From: Neocallimastix lanati (nom. inval.)
Taxonomy: Eukaryota > Neocallimastigomycota > Neocallimastigomycetes > Neocallimastigales > Neocallimastigaceae
Direction: 5' to 3'
DNA: 64,000 nucleotides
NCBI GenBank assembly: GCA_016946835.1
Contig: JACVTC010000014.1
Coordinates: 216,001 to 280,000, forward strand
Made by a program: the position numbers and the translations under genes. How positions within the stretch are numbered: the first letter of the stretch is position 1; every line of letters starts with the position of its first letter. Shown in pieces: positions 1 to 12,018 of the stretch. The notes beneath the pieces were generated by a model that was given only the letters and a program-made list of their open reading frames with translations, was not told the origin of the DNA and made no database searches.

Positions 1-110
1 TCAAGTAAGGTATTCAAAAAATTGTATAACTTTTTTTTTTTTAATTGATTAAATTTTGAAATTTAAAATTTAATAATAATTTAATAATTTAATAATCTAA
101 AGTATATAAC

Positions 111-1690
111 ATTTTTTTTTAGAGCGGAAGAATAAACTTTATTCAATAATATTATTTAAAAAGATACATGAAAATAAAATACATGAATTTTTTTACATTA
201 ATATCAAAAAACTGCCTTATGACTTTCGAGAAAAAAATGGCCCCTAACTCTTCTCCTCCATCGATGATAGCTCCATGTGGATAAAATTTAACATCCCAAT
301 CTGTATAAGAATTTCTTATTTGCATTATCATTTCAACATCGGCACTCTTGACATCAGTTAGAATGGAATTTTACAATTGGGAAAAATGACTCTCTTGAAA
401 GTGATTAATAGATATTATTAATAAAGCGCCTTCTTTCCCCCAAGCCGATCTTTAGAATTTCATATACCGCATTCCGTCAAGAAGGAGATACAGTACGTAA
501 AAATTAATATTATTTTCGAAATTCTTCTTTGTTATTAGGAATGTATAATGATTTTTCATGAATAATCAGAAAAAAAATAATAAAAATTTCATCAGCAAAT
601 TAAATTAATTGTTGTCTTAATTCTTCAAATTTAGGACATAAAAGTATCCAGAGTGTAAAACTAATTATGCTTTTTTTTTACCACAACAAAAGTAACATGT
701 CGGAAATTTTTCTGATACCAATTTACTTTTTATTTAATGTTTCACATCAAATTTAAATTCACATTTAATTTGTACAAACCAAAAAAAAATCCAAAGAGAA
801 CATTGTATGAATATTTTCCCAGTAAAACTTTAGTATTTCTCCAAGGAAGTTTATTATTGTGTTTTTGTATTGTTAATCTACGAGATTTCATCGCCATGGA
901 TGATGTGAAAGTGCTGGTATATTTTTAACTAAAAGAAATAATACAAGAAGACTCTTTCAACTTTTTAAAGCATCGAATTATCAACTTAGTACAAAAACTA
1001 GCTATAAAAGTTATAAATATTTCCTTTGATATATTATAAATAGTAGTATTGTCAATCTTATTTTTAAACCAAAAACTTCAAAACAAACCTCGATTAAAAA
1101 GCAGTTTGAGATTTGTCAGTGTTCTTTTATTTGATCATAGTAAAGATGCATAGTATAGAACTGAACTAAAGACAAAGAAAACTATAATACAAGTTTCAAA
1201 GTAGAAAGGTACGTTCCTATTGGTTAAGAATCCAAAAAATTAATTAACTATATAATTTATTCTTTTTTACTGTTCATATAAGCAATAATAGACTCTAAAT
1301 TCAATGATCATTGAAAGGTACTCCAAGATATGTATATTGATAAATACTGAAGATATTAAGTTCTTTAGTTTAGCAACAAGTGTAGGGCAATAACTAATTC
1401 CAAAGATTATTTCATTTTTGACACCCCAATCATGTACCTTATTTAGAGAAGATTTTTTAGGATTCAACAAGACAATATCATCAACAAATACGCAACCACA
1501 ACACTTTTTTTTTCTTTCAATAATCACACCGTATCTCTTACATTTATCAAACATATCATTGATAAATATATTAAATAAAACATGTGATAAGGGACATCCT
1601 TATCGAATATCATGATGTATAGGAAATCTTTTGAAAGATTAAAATTGCAATAAGGTATAGATTAGTAATGAATTGAAGGCATTTACCATG
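111..1690 (-). mobile_element. LINE-type retrotransposon, 5'-truncated and decayed copy (A)
   Basis: Fragment of a non-LTR retrotransposon reverse transcriptase read on the minus strand. Near 1591-1611 the sequence reads DIR-stop-GCPLSHVLFNIFIND, the RT motif usually written G(I/V)RQGCPLS, with TAA where Gln is expected (1600-1602). Next comes FVDDIVLL, the catalytic F-x-DD box, at about 1480-1500, then NKVHDWGVKNEIIFGI, which matches NKVHEWTIKNEMTFGI in the copy at 26.4-28.0 kb. A frameshift follows, after which YTYLGVPFND parallels YIYLGIPFDE. Near 680-720 a cysteine-rich stretch (CYFCCG) matches the C-terminal zinc-knuckle-like module of the other copies, and at 230-350 the tail reads VKSADVEMI. 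The plus strand starts with a T-run (112-120) followed by agagcggaag, the reverse complement of the element's 3' end plus poly(A). Stops and frameshifts make it dead. Ends are approximate. Confidence 0.8.
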
Positions 1691-1699
1691 AATACCAAT

Positions 1700-4600
1700 A
1701 TTATTATAATATTTTTTTAATTAATTGAAAATATTTATATAACTAAATATTTTCACCCCATAAAGAAAATAATAAATTTTTAAAGAAAATATCACTTCTA
1801 CATAAAAAAATAATTTAATTGTATTATTGCTTTAATACTAATAAAATAAATATTAAAATAAATTACAAAATATAACATAACATAAATGAAAAAAGATAAG
1901 AAAAAAAATTTATAATGTATACTTTTCCATTTATCCCACATATTAATATTAATATAATTAAAAAATTTTTTATATATAATTTTATTATTAATTTTATATT
2001 AAATATTAAATATATTATGCAATATAGTTTTTAGGAAATTTTCTATGCTCTTTATTACACAATTTCAAAACTTTAATCATTATAGAATTTTATTTAATAA
2101 TAAGTTTTTTAATTTTATTTTAATTTTTTTTTTTTTTTTAAATTAAAACTAACTATATTAGTTTAAAAATTAAACACAAAATAAATTATTTGAATATATA
2201 TTAATTGTATATTAATTACTACTTGTATATTTGTACTTCTAAAAAATAAAATTACTAAATTTTTTTAAGAATCTAGATTTTATTATAAAATTTTTATGAT
2301 ATTTGATAAAAAAAATTTTTATATTTAGAAAAAATATTCCCAATATAAAATTGTTTATTTATTACAAGAACATTTTAGTTTCTACATTTTAAATATAAAA
2401 ATTATTATTCATTCATTATAAAATATATATATTTTTTCAATATTTATCAATATTTCTTGAATAATAAATCGTTATATATGAATAAAAGAAAAGTAAAAGT
2501 AAATATATCATTTTAAGAGGTAAAATGCATAAATGCATAAAAATTGATATACTTTATAAATCCATGAAAACTAATTTTTATTTTTTAAATTAATTTCTCT
2601 TTCAAAAATTCAATATAATAGATAAATAAAAATAAGTTTGGATTAAGTTTAGATAATTTATTAAAATGTTCGAAGGCAATAATAAAAATAATATTATTAC
2701 CTATCATTAATATCAATTATGAATATTTATAATATTTTATATATTGCAGTTTTTAAAATCAATAAAAATATAATTATTTAATAAACAATTCTTCAATTAT
2801 AAATATCTTATATATTAATGTTTCTCTTTATAGTAAATAGTGTACAAAATCTTTTTTTTGTAGAATATATACAATATTTCATTACACTACACAAAATCAC
2901 CTTATTAATAAATATTTAAGTAAAACCAAAGTACAATAAGGTTCACATATGAATGATAAAAAAAAATAATAATAATTATTAAAGGAATTTATTTAATTAT
3001 TAATTATTCATACATTTATTTATTTATTATAAAATATTATATTGACGAAAGTCGCAAATTTTCGTCTATAAAATAAACAATTATTTTTATATAAACTATA
3101 TAACTATTTCACGTGAATAAACAAGAATAAAGAAACTATTTACATGCGCATGATAAATCTAATGATTTACATTTAACTATGTATTAACATAAATAATGTT
3201 AATTTACATTTTAAGTTTAGTTTTTTACATAAATATTTATGATTTATATTTTCTATTATTTAATTATAAACCTAAATTATTAAGTTTATTTATTTATATT
3301 ATTTAATACTTTAACAATAATAATAATTATTATTATTATTATTATTATTATTATCATTCATCTATATATATTATAATTAATATTTATAATTTAAAATCAT
3401 TACATTTATAGTTTGTTTAAAAAATTATATTTTAAATAAAATTTTATATAAAACATATATTCTTTATATATATCTTAAATATATTCAATAAATAAATTTA
3501 ATTTTATAATTAAAAACCTAAAAATTTTTGACAAAACAATAACAATACTTAATAATAGTATTTATAAAATGGAATCATAGATTAAACTAATTTAAATTGT
3601 GAGAAATATTTAATCAATACATATTATATATAAAGATATATTAAAATATACTCTTGAATTTTAAATAATAATAATATGAGATTGAACTCTAATTTATAAT
3701 TTTTATTATAATAAACAGATTTATAATGTATTCTGATTTATTGAAATAATATATATAAATTTAATACAGAATAATATATTAAATATATAATGATAGAAAA
3801 ATTTTACAATATACTTTAAAATATATTGGTAATATAATTAACATAGTTTCAATATTATTATAAAATATTAAATATTATATATATATTTATATTACATACT
3901 TTTTTTAATTTGTAAAATTCTAAAAAAAAAACTGTTACCTTTGTAATAGTATAATTCAACCTAATGTTATTATTATAGTAGCACAAAAACTATAATTGGT
4001 TTGATTTTGTTTTTATATTTGCCTTTAGTCAATTTCATATATATAAATATAAAAAACATATATATTTATTTATTTGCTTATTATTTATTTATTTTTATTA
4101 ATATTAAAGAGGATAAGATGGTCAATTTTCTAATTTTCTATTATAAATAATTATTAATACTAAATTTTTTTCATCATTAAATTTATATATATTATAATAT
4201 AGTTTTATTTTAATAAAAAAGAAAAATTATTTTATTATATATTCTAATATCTCAAAAAATAAAATATATTTATTATATATAGATATACTTTTTCCTTTTT
4301 CAAAAAATAAATTATTTAATATTTCTATAATTTAAATTTCATACTATTAGAATAAAAAAGAAAAAATAAACAAATAAAACTCAAAGCTTTCTTTAAATAA
4401 ACGATTAGAATATATTAATTTAAAATTAATATAATAAATTTATTAATAAACAGTTATATATTATATTTATATAACATTGTATAGATAAATTTTATTTTAT
4501 ATAAAATCAGATTATGCTCTGTATAAATATATTATGTAAAGATATATACATTATATATAATATTTAAAGGTAAAAATTTAAAAATAAAAATAAAAATAAA

Positions 4601-5119
4601 AACAAAAAATAAAATAAATAAATAAATAAATGATTTGAGTAATAATTAAATAAAAAAAAAAACTAAAATAAAATTAAATAAAAAGAATTTTTATCTGGTA
4701 ATAATACACTTTTTTAATCAAAAACTTAATTATGTTATAATCTTTATCAAAAATTAATTCCATTATTGTAATGAATAATAAATGTAAGAAGTTGTATATT
4801 ACATTTAAAAAGTTCATAAAATATATAGTTTATTTGTCAAATAAATAATTAAAACAAAAAAAAAAAAACAAAAAAAAAAAAAATAGAAGCAGTATGAATT
4901 TTTATTTTTAAAACTTTCAAAATAAATTCAAACTGTAGTAATCTTGAAACTCTTATATATAATTTTAAATTCTTAATTTATATTTACTAATAATTTTTAT
5001 TATAAATATTTTATATTAAATTTTAAACATAAAATACAATAAATATATTTTTTTGTATATTTTTATTATTTATTTAAAGATATTTATTAATTTATTAATA
5101 GTAATAGTAATATATATAT
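1700..5119. other. A/T-rich intergenic DNA
   Basis: I see no coding signal here: stops are dense in all frames and the composition is almost purely A/T with short (TTA)n, (TTTA)n and homopolymer runs. The last 200 bases precede the membrane-protein gene and are rich in TA steps, but no promoter element can be named with confidence. Confidence 0.6.
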
Positions 5120-6271
5120 ATGAAAATGGAAACCCCAGAAATAAATGAATTTAAGGATCAGCCTCTTAACTTTGAATATGTTTCTTTAACACTTATAAAT
5201 TATTTTAGTCATCATACCTTTTATGCCTATCTTCTACAAGGTATTATAATTTTATATGCATACGTTCGAGGAGTAGGTCGAAATGGGAAATTTTGGAAAG
5301 TTATATATATAGGGACTCTGGCGTCATTTATAGGGGCTGTAGTAAGTAATACTTGTAAAATAATTATAGATAAGCAAGTTTCAGATGGCGAAGAGCCAAA
5401 TATAATACTATTTTATATTCTAATTATTAATGAAACGTTATACGCCATTCGTAATCTTGTACTTCCATATATTAATGTCATTAAAGTTATGCCTCTTCTA
5501 GAAGAAAAAGAAAAAAAGAGACTAAAAATTTTTATTGGAATTATGACAGTTGTTCATTTTTGTTTACGTTATAATGTAGCATTGTGGCGTCTAAAACATA
5601 AAGATACAGAAATGAGCGATGTAGGTGTTATACGAGCTTATGGTTATGCAGCAATATCAATTGCATTTACAGATATAGTTTGTTCTATGATTATTATAAA
5701 AAAATTAATAGAAAATTATCATATTGCAGCAAGAAAAAATTTAAAAATTTCAGTATATAAGTATTTTTTCCAATCTGCATTATTCACATTAATATTTGTT
5801 GATTTCTTTAGTTTAATCATCGGTATTTTGGCTGTAGCTGATAGTCCAATATTAAAAATAACATTTGTTCCATTAGTTGGCTTAAATTCTAATATTATAC
5901 TAATATTAGCATTTGATGCACTTATATTTAAAAATGATGTAATATTAGATATGAATTCATCCTATAATTGTTCCTATTTTTCAAATGAAAAACGTTCAAA
6001 TGATATGATACCGTGTAATAGCACAGATCAATATCAAAGGCATTATCATCAGAATCATAATGATAGTCAACAACAATATGTTAGTCATCTTAGTAATTAT
6101 TATAATAGTCAATCTTATTTTCAAAGTAACTATTATAGTGAAAATAATAGTGAAGGTAATAGTCATTGTTACAGTAATAGTTCCAGTAATCAAAGTAAAC
6201 ATAGAAGTTATACAATAACAATATCAGATCAATTAGAAAATACAAATGATTATGTATCACAAAAGGATTAA
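5120..6271 (+). CDS. seven-helix integral membrane protein, function unknown
   Basis: 383 residues, uninterrupted, with no sign of an intron. About seven hydrophobic segments can be placed at residues 33-50, 61-80, 94-120, 136-153, 172-195, 213-240 and 245-270, separated by short charged loops (for example EEKEKKR near 128-134 and WRLKHKDTE near 156-164). After helix 7 a 110-residue hydrophilic tail (275-383) is rich in Ser, Asn, Tyr, Gln and His and is probably disordered and cytosolic. The arrangement of seven helices, short N-terminus and long polar tail resembles fungal receptor-like membrane proteins, but no family signature (DRY, NPxxY or opsin lysine context) is visible, so receptor function is only inference. 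The ATG at 5120 is followed two codons later by a second ATG (MKM), which could also be the start. It is the only confident plus-strand gene in the window. Confidence 0.85.
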   Translation: MKMETPEINEFKDQPLNFEYVSLTLINYFSHHTFYAYLLQGIIILYAYVRGVGRNGKFWKVIYIGTLASFIGAVVSNTCKIIIDKQVSDGEEPNIILFYILIINETLYAIRNLVLPYINVIKVMPLLEEKEKKRLKIFIGIMTVVHFCLRYNVALWRLKHKDTEMSDVGVIRAYGYAAISIAFTDIVCSMIIIKKLIENYHIAARKNLKISVYKYFFQSALFTLIFVDFFSLIIGILAVADSPILKITFVPLVGLNSNIILILAFDALIFKNDVILDMNSSYNCSYFSNEKRSNDMIPCNSTDQYQRHYHQNHNDSQQQYVSHLSNYYNSQSYFQSNYYSENNSEGNSHCYSNSSSNQSKHRSYTITISDQLENTNDYVSQKD

Positions 6272-6491
6272 TTTATAAATTTAAATTTAATACGCGTCAT
6301 ACATTATTTATTATTATCCATTAAAAAAAAAAAAAAAAAAAAAAAGAAAGCCTAATAATATCATATCATTAGGAAAAAAAAAAAAAATATATAAAATATT
6401 AGATATATTTTATTTTTTTCTATATCATCAAAAAGAAAAATTAATATTTTATAAAACACTATGTATACAATAATTTAAAATATTATAATAG

Positions 6492-6525
<34 letters not shown>

Positions 6526-6863
6526 TATTTACTATAGCTTTTTTAATTATATATATATATATTTTTTTTAACAAATCATAATTTGTATATATTAATCCAA
6601 ATATTTTTTTAAAAAATTAAAATAACATTATAAACATCATTATATTATTAAGTTAAATTAGTATTTTAACATCATAATAGATAATGATAGGTGAATAATA
6701 ATTATATTAATAACTATTAATATTAGCATCTATATTAATATATACCAATCTTAAAAATGATTACTTAAATAATACCATATACTAAATTTAATATATTAAT
6801 GTGTTAATATACATTAACTTAAGACATAATCTTATAAAATCGTGAGACTTTTATAAACTAATA

Positions 6864-6913
<50 letters not shown>

Positions 6914-7411
6914 AATGAAATATATTAAATATTGAATAATTGATATGATATATTCCATAAAACATATATATATATATATATTTACAACTATTGTGAATAT
7001 AATATTAATAACTATAAAAATATACAAAAATTTACAATTATAAAAAAATTGTTTTAGAATTATAATCCAATGTATTTTATTAATAGCTAAACCAAATAAA
7101 AAATAATAATAATAATAATAATAATAATAGAGCAAATAAATTATTAAAATATTACATAAAAAGTATTAATAGTACTAATTAATAAAAATAAAAATAATAA
7201 TACATTTTATAAAATTTGTATAATAATATTTATATAAAAAATCTGGAAATTATTCAAAAAATACATATAAAAAATGAAATAAAAATGATTATTTTCATGA
7301 ACAGTAAATTTTATTAAATGATTTAAATTCAGTGTATATAGAAATCAAATATTAAAAATTAAGTATAAATCTATTAATGTATATTTTATTTATAATTTAA
7401 ATATTATGTAG

Positions 7412-7650
<239 letters not shown>

Positions 7651-7796
7651 TTAGTATATAAGTTAAATAATAATTATAAAATTCTTAAGTGTTACTAATT
7701 TTAATTACATACATTTATATTTTACATTGTTATTTTTAAAAAATTAAATATAAATATTATATATATATAAATATGCTTTTTTTTTTTTTTTTTTTT

Positions 7797-7825
7797 GTTT
7801 TGTTTTGTTTTGTTTTGTTTTGTTT
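7797..7825. repeat. (GTTTT)n pentanucleotide repeat
   Basis: A T-run at 7777-7796 passes into about six GTTTT units, followed by decaying TTTG-rich sequence to about 7875. Confidence 0.85.
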
Positions 7826-8201
7826 ATTTGTTTATTATTTATTTGTTTATGTTTTTTGTTTTTGTTTTTGTTTAGTTTCTCATAAGAAATTAAATAATAA
7901 TTAATTAAGAAACTATTTAATATTACAGCCTATAATTATATTATTTATTGTACATTTTATTGTTATTTAATTAAATATAAAAATATTTAAACTTTTTAAT
8001 AAAAGTAATTTTGAATAAAATAGAAAAATAAATTGCAAATTAAAAATTATCAATGTAACATATACTTTGCATATATTTTTATGTATTGTTATTTTTTTTT
8101 TTTTTTTTTTTTTTTAAATTTGAATTTGATTTTAATTTTGATTTTGATTTTTAAATATAATTAATCCTTTTTTAATAAAAGAAATTATAATTAATAACAA
8201 T

Positions 8202-9112
8202 TTAATGAAAAAATAAAACAAATAAAAAATGAAAAAAAGCTTTATATATATTTTGAATAATTATGATTATTTTCATATTCAATTTATATTTAGTATACAT
8301 TGAGTATTGTTCTCCAAAAAACATACATGTATTTTCAGGTTCACAATATATTGGAACACTATAGTTAATACCCTCACATTGTTGATATTTACCAAGACAA
8401 TTTCCATTTTGTGTTGGTTGAGATTTAGATGTAGTAGGAGCTTTTGTATTTGTAGTTGGTTTTTGAGTAATAGTAGTAGTAGTAGTAATAGAAGATTTTT
8501 TAGCTATGACTTTTGCAGTTGTTGGCATTAGTTGTTACTAATAAAACCACTCCATTTATTATCTTCGTATCCCCAATTACCAAATTCATCAGTAGAAGTA
8601 ATTACTTTAATGGGATAACAGTAATTAAATCCAGAGCATAAGACCAACAAATCTTAGGATAAATATCATTTTTAATTACATACCATTTACAATTCTCAAT
8701 ACTCCATTTTTCATTGTTATCTTCAGCATAAACAAGAATTAATAAGTTTTTGCAACTTGTATAACCTAATACTTCTCCCCAACAAGTTGATTCTGGTAAA
8801 TTTGTTTTAGTAGTAGTAGTAATACAGATGTTTGATGGTTTGACTGTTGTAGTAGTTAATTTAACTTTAATGATTGTAAAAACTAATTTAATAGTTGTAG
8901 TTGTAGTTGTAGTTGTAATTGAGCTAGAAGATGTAATGGATGAAGTAGTTAAAACAGTTGTAGTAATTGGTTTAATTGTAGAAGCCAGTTTTCATTCTTT
9001 AAAGTTGAATTAGTAGTAGTATTAGTAGTAGTAGAATCACCCTTTTCAATTATATTACACCAAGAATCATTTTCTATTCCTCATTTACCATTATCATCAG
9101 TAGACTGTACAA
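8202..9112 (-). pseudogene. decayed dockerin-dockerin-dockerin-CBM1 protein (fungal cellulosome)
   Basis: Reading the minus strand from 9112 down: (1) half a fungal dockerin, STDDNGK-stop-GIENDSWC, with an in-frame TGA where Trp (TGG) is usual and without the first CW..CC half; (2) after a frameshift, a Thr/Ser/Val linker coded by ACT/ACA repeats; (3) an almost complete dockerin at about 8670-8790, running CWGEVLGYTSC to KWSIENCKW; (4) a third dockerin, CWSYAL, then a frameshift near 8625, then NYCYPIKVITSTDEFGNW and a stop at about 8528; (5) in another frame, a Thr-rich linker and a CBM1-like module (8300-8420) containing CLGKYQQCEGINYS and EQYSMY. Fungal dockerins (PF02013) bind cohesin-like scaffold partners, and CBM1 binds cellulose. 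Here conserved Gly/Cys positions of CBM1 are replaced and the final Cys is lost, so the reading frame runs on into A/T-rich DNA. No catalytic domain is left. Pseudogene status is strong; the original enzyme type is unknown. Confidence 0.85.
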
Positions 9113-9946
9113 ATTTTTAATAAAATAATAAAAACTATAAAAAAAATAATATATTTCATTTTAAAAATAAAATAAATAGAATTTAAAATGACAAAAATAA
9201 TAAGTTATATAAAAATAACATACATATTTGTATTATTATACTTTATAGAACAACATATATGATATACATATTGCAAATATTTTTAAATTAACATAGATAA
9301 CTATATATATAATATTAACTTATATATTGCAACTCACTTATAACATATATTTAGAACAAAATAATTAATTTATTTTAACTAAATATTATTCAAACTACTT
9401 ATATATATATACAATATATTAGTGACAATTATTAAAATTCTAACAAGTTATATTGTTAATATTGAATAGTTGTTTTTACAATAGTTTAAATAATATTGAT
9501 ACTATAGCTAGCTAGGATATTAGGTTATAACAAACTATTAATTAATAATAATATATGTGTTATAATAAACTATTAACTATATAAGACATGAATCCTATGA
9601 ACCAGCACCGAATAACATGCAATGTTATGAATACTGAGAATGGAATGAATGTACATATATACAACACTATAACATGGATTGCATTCATAACATGCATGCG
9701 ATTGAACATGCAGAATGAATGAGCTTCATGAATGCGCAGCACATGAATGCTGCAAAATGAGTTGTATGTGTGTACAATCAGATGAGATAACTACAATACA
9801 CAGTTTAACTTATCGAAATAATTAAAAGTTAGTATATTTGGAATATCATAAAATAACTGCATTTACATGAATTAAACATAATACTTACACTAGCATATAT
9901 GCTATTATAACCAACATACTATTATTTATGTATATTTTATTTTAGT

Positions 9947-9993
9947 TAAATAAGTTTTAAAATAGTTATTATAACTATTTTAAAACTTATTTA
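9947..9993. repeat. perfect 23-bp inverted repeat with 1-nt centre
   Basis: The left arm (9947-9969, starting TAAATAAGTTTT) is the exact reverse complement of the right arm (9971-9993), with a single T between them, so 46 of 47 bases pair. Its role is unknown. It lies in non-coding DNA between the dockerin pseudogene and the minisatellite. Confidence 0.9.
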
Positions 9994-10351
9994 GTTGTAT
10001 TTAAAATATGTTTAAAAAAGAATATAATTTAAAATAAAATAAATATACTCAAAATTACTTAAAATAAATTAAATTAAAATTAAATTAAATAAAATAAATA
10101 GTTATTAATTTTAAAATAGTAAATAGTTATTTAAATTTAGTTAAAATAAGAATAACCTAATAGTTGTTTATATAGTTAATATTAATATTAAACAATATTT
10201 ATCGATAGTTAATTAAAATAATTTAAAATATAAGGTATAATAATAGTTTAATTGTATTTATTAAATTAAATAAAATAAGTTATAAAATAAATATGTATGT
10301 GCAGATCAATGAGGATTCATACGTGTACAATGTCGAATCCGCAATGCTATT

Positions 10352-10353
<2 letters not shown>

Positions 10354-10438
<85 letters not shown>

Positions 10439-10463
10439 GTAATAATAGTAATAATAGTAATAA
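10354..10463. repeat. (AAT)n microsatellite
   Basis: About 28 units of ATA/AAT followed by three AATAATAGT variants. It splits two higher-G+C patches. Confidence 0.9.
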
Positions 10464-10527
10464 TTACTATAAATAATTAATAATATTATTATATGCATTT
10501 GCACATACTGCGCGTTCATAGTACTCG

Positions 10528-10870
10528 TGCTATAAATGCGTTGAATTTGATATGTGTTTTGCACTGGTTTTACACCCAGATGCAGCTTGGTTTGACATAG
10601 CTTTTTGACTGTTTTATACTAAAAACTGCACTCAAGTGAATAGGTTATTTGGAGATTGTTTCGGACCGTTTTTAGAATAAAATACACGCAAAATTCATTT
10701 TGATTTGGATGCTGTTTCGGACTTATTTTATGCTAAAAACACACTCAAAATGCATGTCGGTTATTTGACATAGGTTTCTAATGGTTTTTAGTATAAAACA
10801 CCACTCAAATGCATATTGTTTTGATTGCTGTTTTGGACGGCTTTTTACATCAAACTATAAAATGAATCTA
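10528..10870. repeat. degenerate ~58-bp minisatellite, six units
   Basis: Units begin near 10528, 10585, 10643, 10702, 10759 and 10818, that is at steps of 57-59 bases. Shared blocks include GGTTATTTGACATAG, a CTGTTTCGGACTGTTTTTA-like core and AAAACACACTCAAAATGCAT. The units differ by 25-40 percent by eye, so the array is old. The first unit is only partly recognisable. G+C is well above the surroundings. Confidence 0.75.
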
Positions 10871-11041
10871 AAGTTTGACCACATCCAGCAACAAAAAGTA
10901 ATAATTGATTATCAGGAGTATGGTAGATACTACTAGTGAATGTGCTAGCTTCACAAAAAATAATTCCATTCAGATTAAAGTAATCTGTACAATAACTGGA
11001 ATACGAACATATAATTATAACACAACAAGAATACCATAATA
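10845..11041 (-). pseudogene. coding-like fragment, Cys-rich, unrecognised
   Basis: The minus strand has an open frame of about 65 codons from near 11041 to a TAA at 10845-10847, without an ATG. It reads a hydrophobic start (WYSCCVIIICSYSSYC) and continues with DYFNLNGIIFCEAS and later VAGCGQTLDSF. Codon use is balanced, unlike random A/T DNA here, which suggests a remnant of a real, perhaps secreted or membrane-anchored, protein. Its 3' end overlaps the last minisatellite unit. No acceptor or upstream exon was found. It could also be a chance open frame. Confidence 0.35.
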
Positions 11042-11836
11042 ATAATAATTAAAAATATTAAAAAATTAATTGAAATATTAAAAATAATGGAAGTAATACT
11101 TAAATCATTAATAATCATTTTAAAATAGTATATATAAATTTAATAACAATAATGTATGTTCATAAATAATCAATTTTTAAATAGATTTTGATAGATAGTA
11201 TTAAAAAAATAATAAATATTAAAGTTTGAAATTATATTATTATTCCTCTAAAGATAATATTAAATATAAGAATACTAAAATTAATTCTAAATATTTAATT
11301 TATATAATTAAGTTTATTTAATAAATTTTATTTATTAATTAAAAAACATGGAAAATCTTAAAATGTTGACACTAATTATATAACTAATTAATGTATAATA
11401 TACTTTAATTTATTTAAATATATAGGAAAATTAATAAATTAATATTCATTATTTTTAAAGTTTTATACTTTAATATTTAAAATTCTTTATAATAATATTT
11501 TGAATTTTTATTATATTAAAAAAAAATAATAATAATAATAATAAATTCATCTTTAAAAAAACTCAATTTTAAATTATTTAAATTAAAAAATTATTATTAT
11601 TTTAGAACTTAATATTATATTTTTTTTACTATTTCAGTACTTTATTGCATTAATTTATTCTATTATATATTATTTTATTACTTTTTCATTTTATTACTTC
11701 AGTATCTTTTATTTTATTATTTTATATTTTTATTCGATTATTTGATTATATTATTATATTATTATTTTATTATATTGTTATTTTATTATCTTATTTTTAT
11801 TTGTTATATAAAAATAGATTAATGAAAATAATGAAA

Positions 11837-11879
<43 letters not shown>

Positions 11880-11976
11880 TTAAATAATTAACGTAATCAT
11901 TAATAAGATGACTGGACTGTAATAAAAATTACAACTCATTTAGTAAAAATTTTTGTTTCTTTTATTAAATTTATAT

Positions 11977-12018
<42 letters not shown>

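Larger units (their letters stand above)
9113..10527. other. non-coding stretch with scattered higher-G+C patches
   Basis: I see no gene. Patches at 9580-9780 and 10295-10350 are clearly richer in G and C than the surroundings and repeat short motifs such as ATGAATGC, ACATGC and their complements (GCATTCAT). The rest is A/T-rich and includes a perfect hairpin and an (AAT)n array listed separately. Confidence 0.6.

Noticed and set aside
1600-1602. TAA read as Gln (alternative genetic code)
   Set aside because: Confident genes here end at TAA or TAG and contain none in frame; the stop lies only in a dead retrotransposon.
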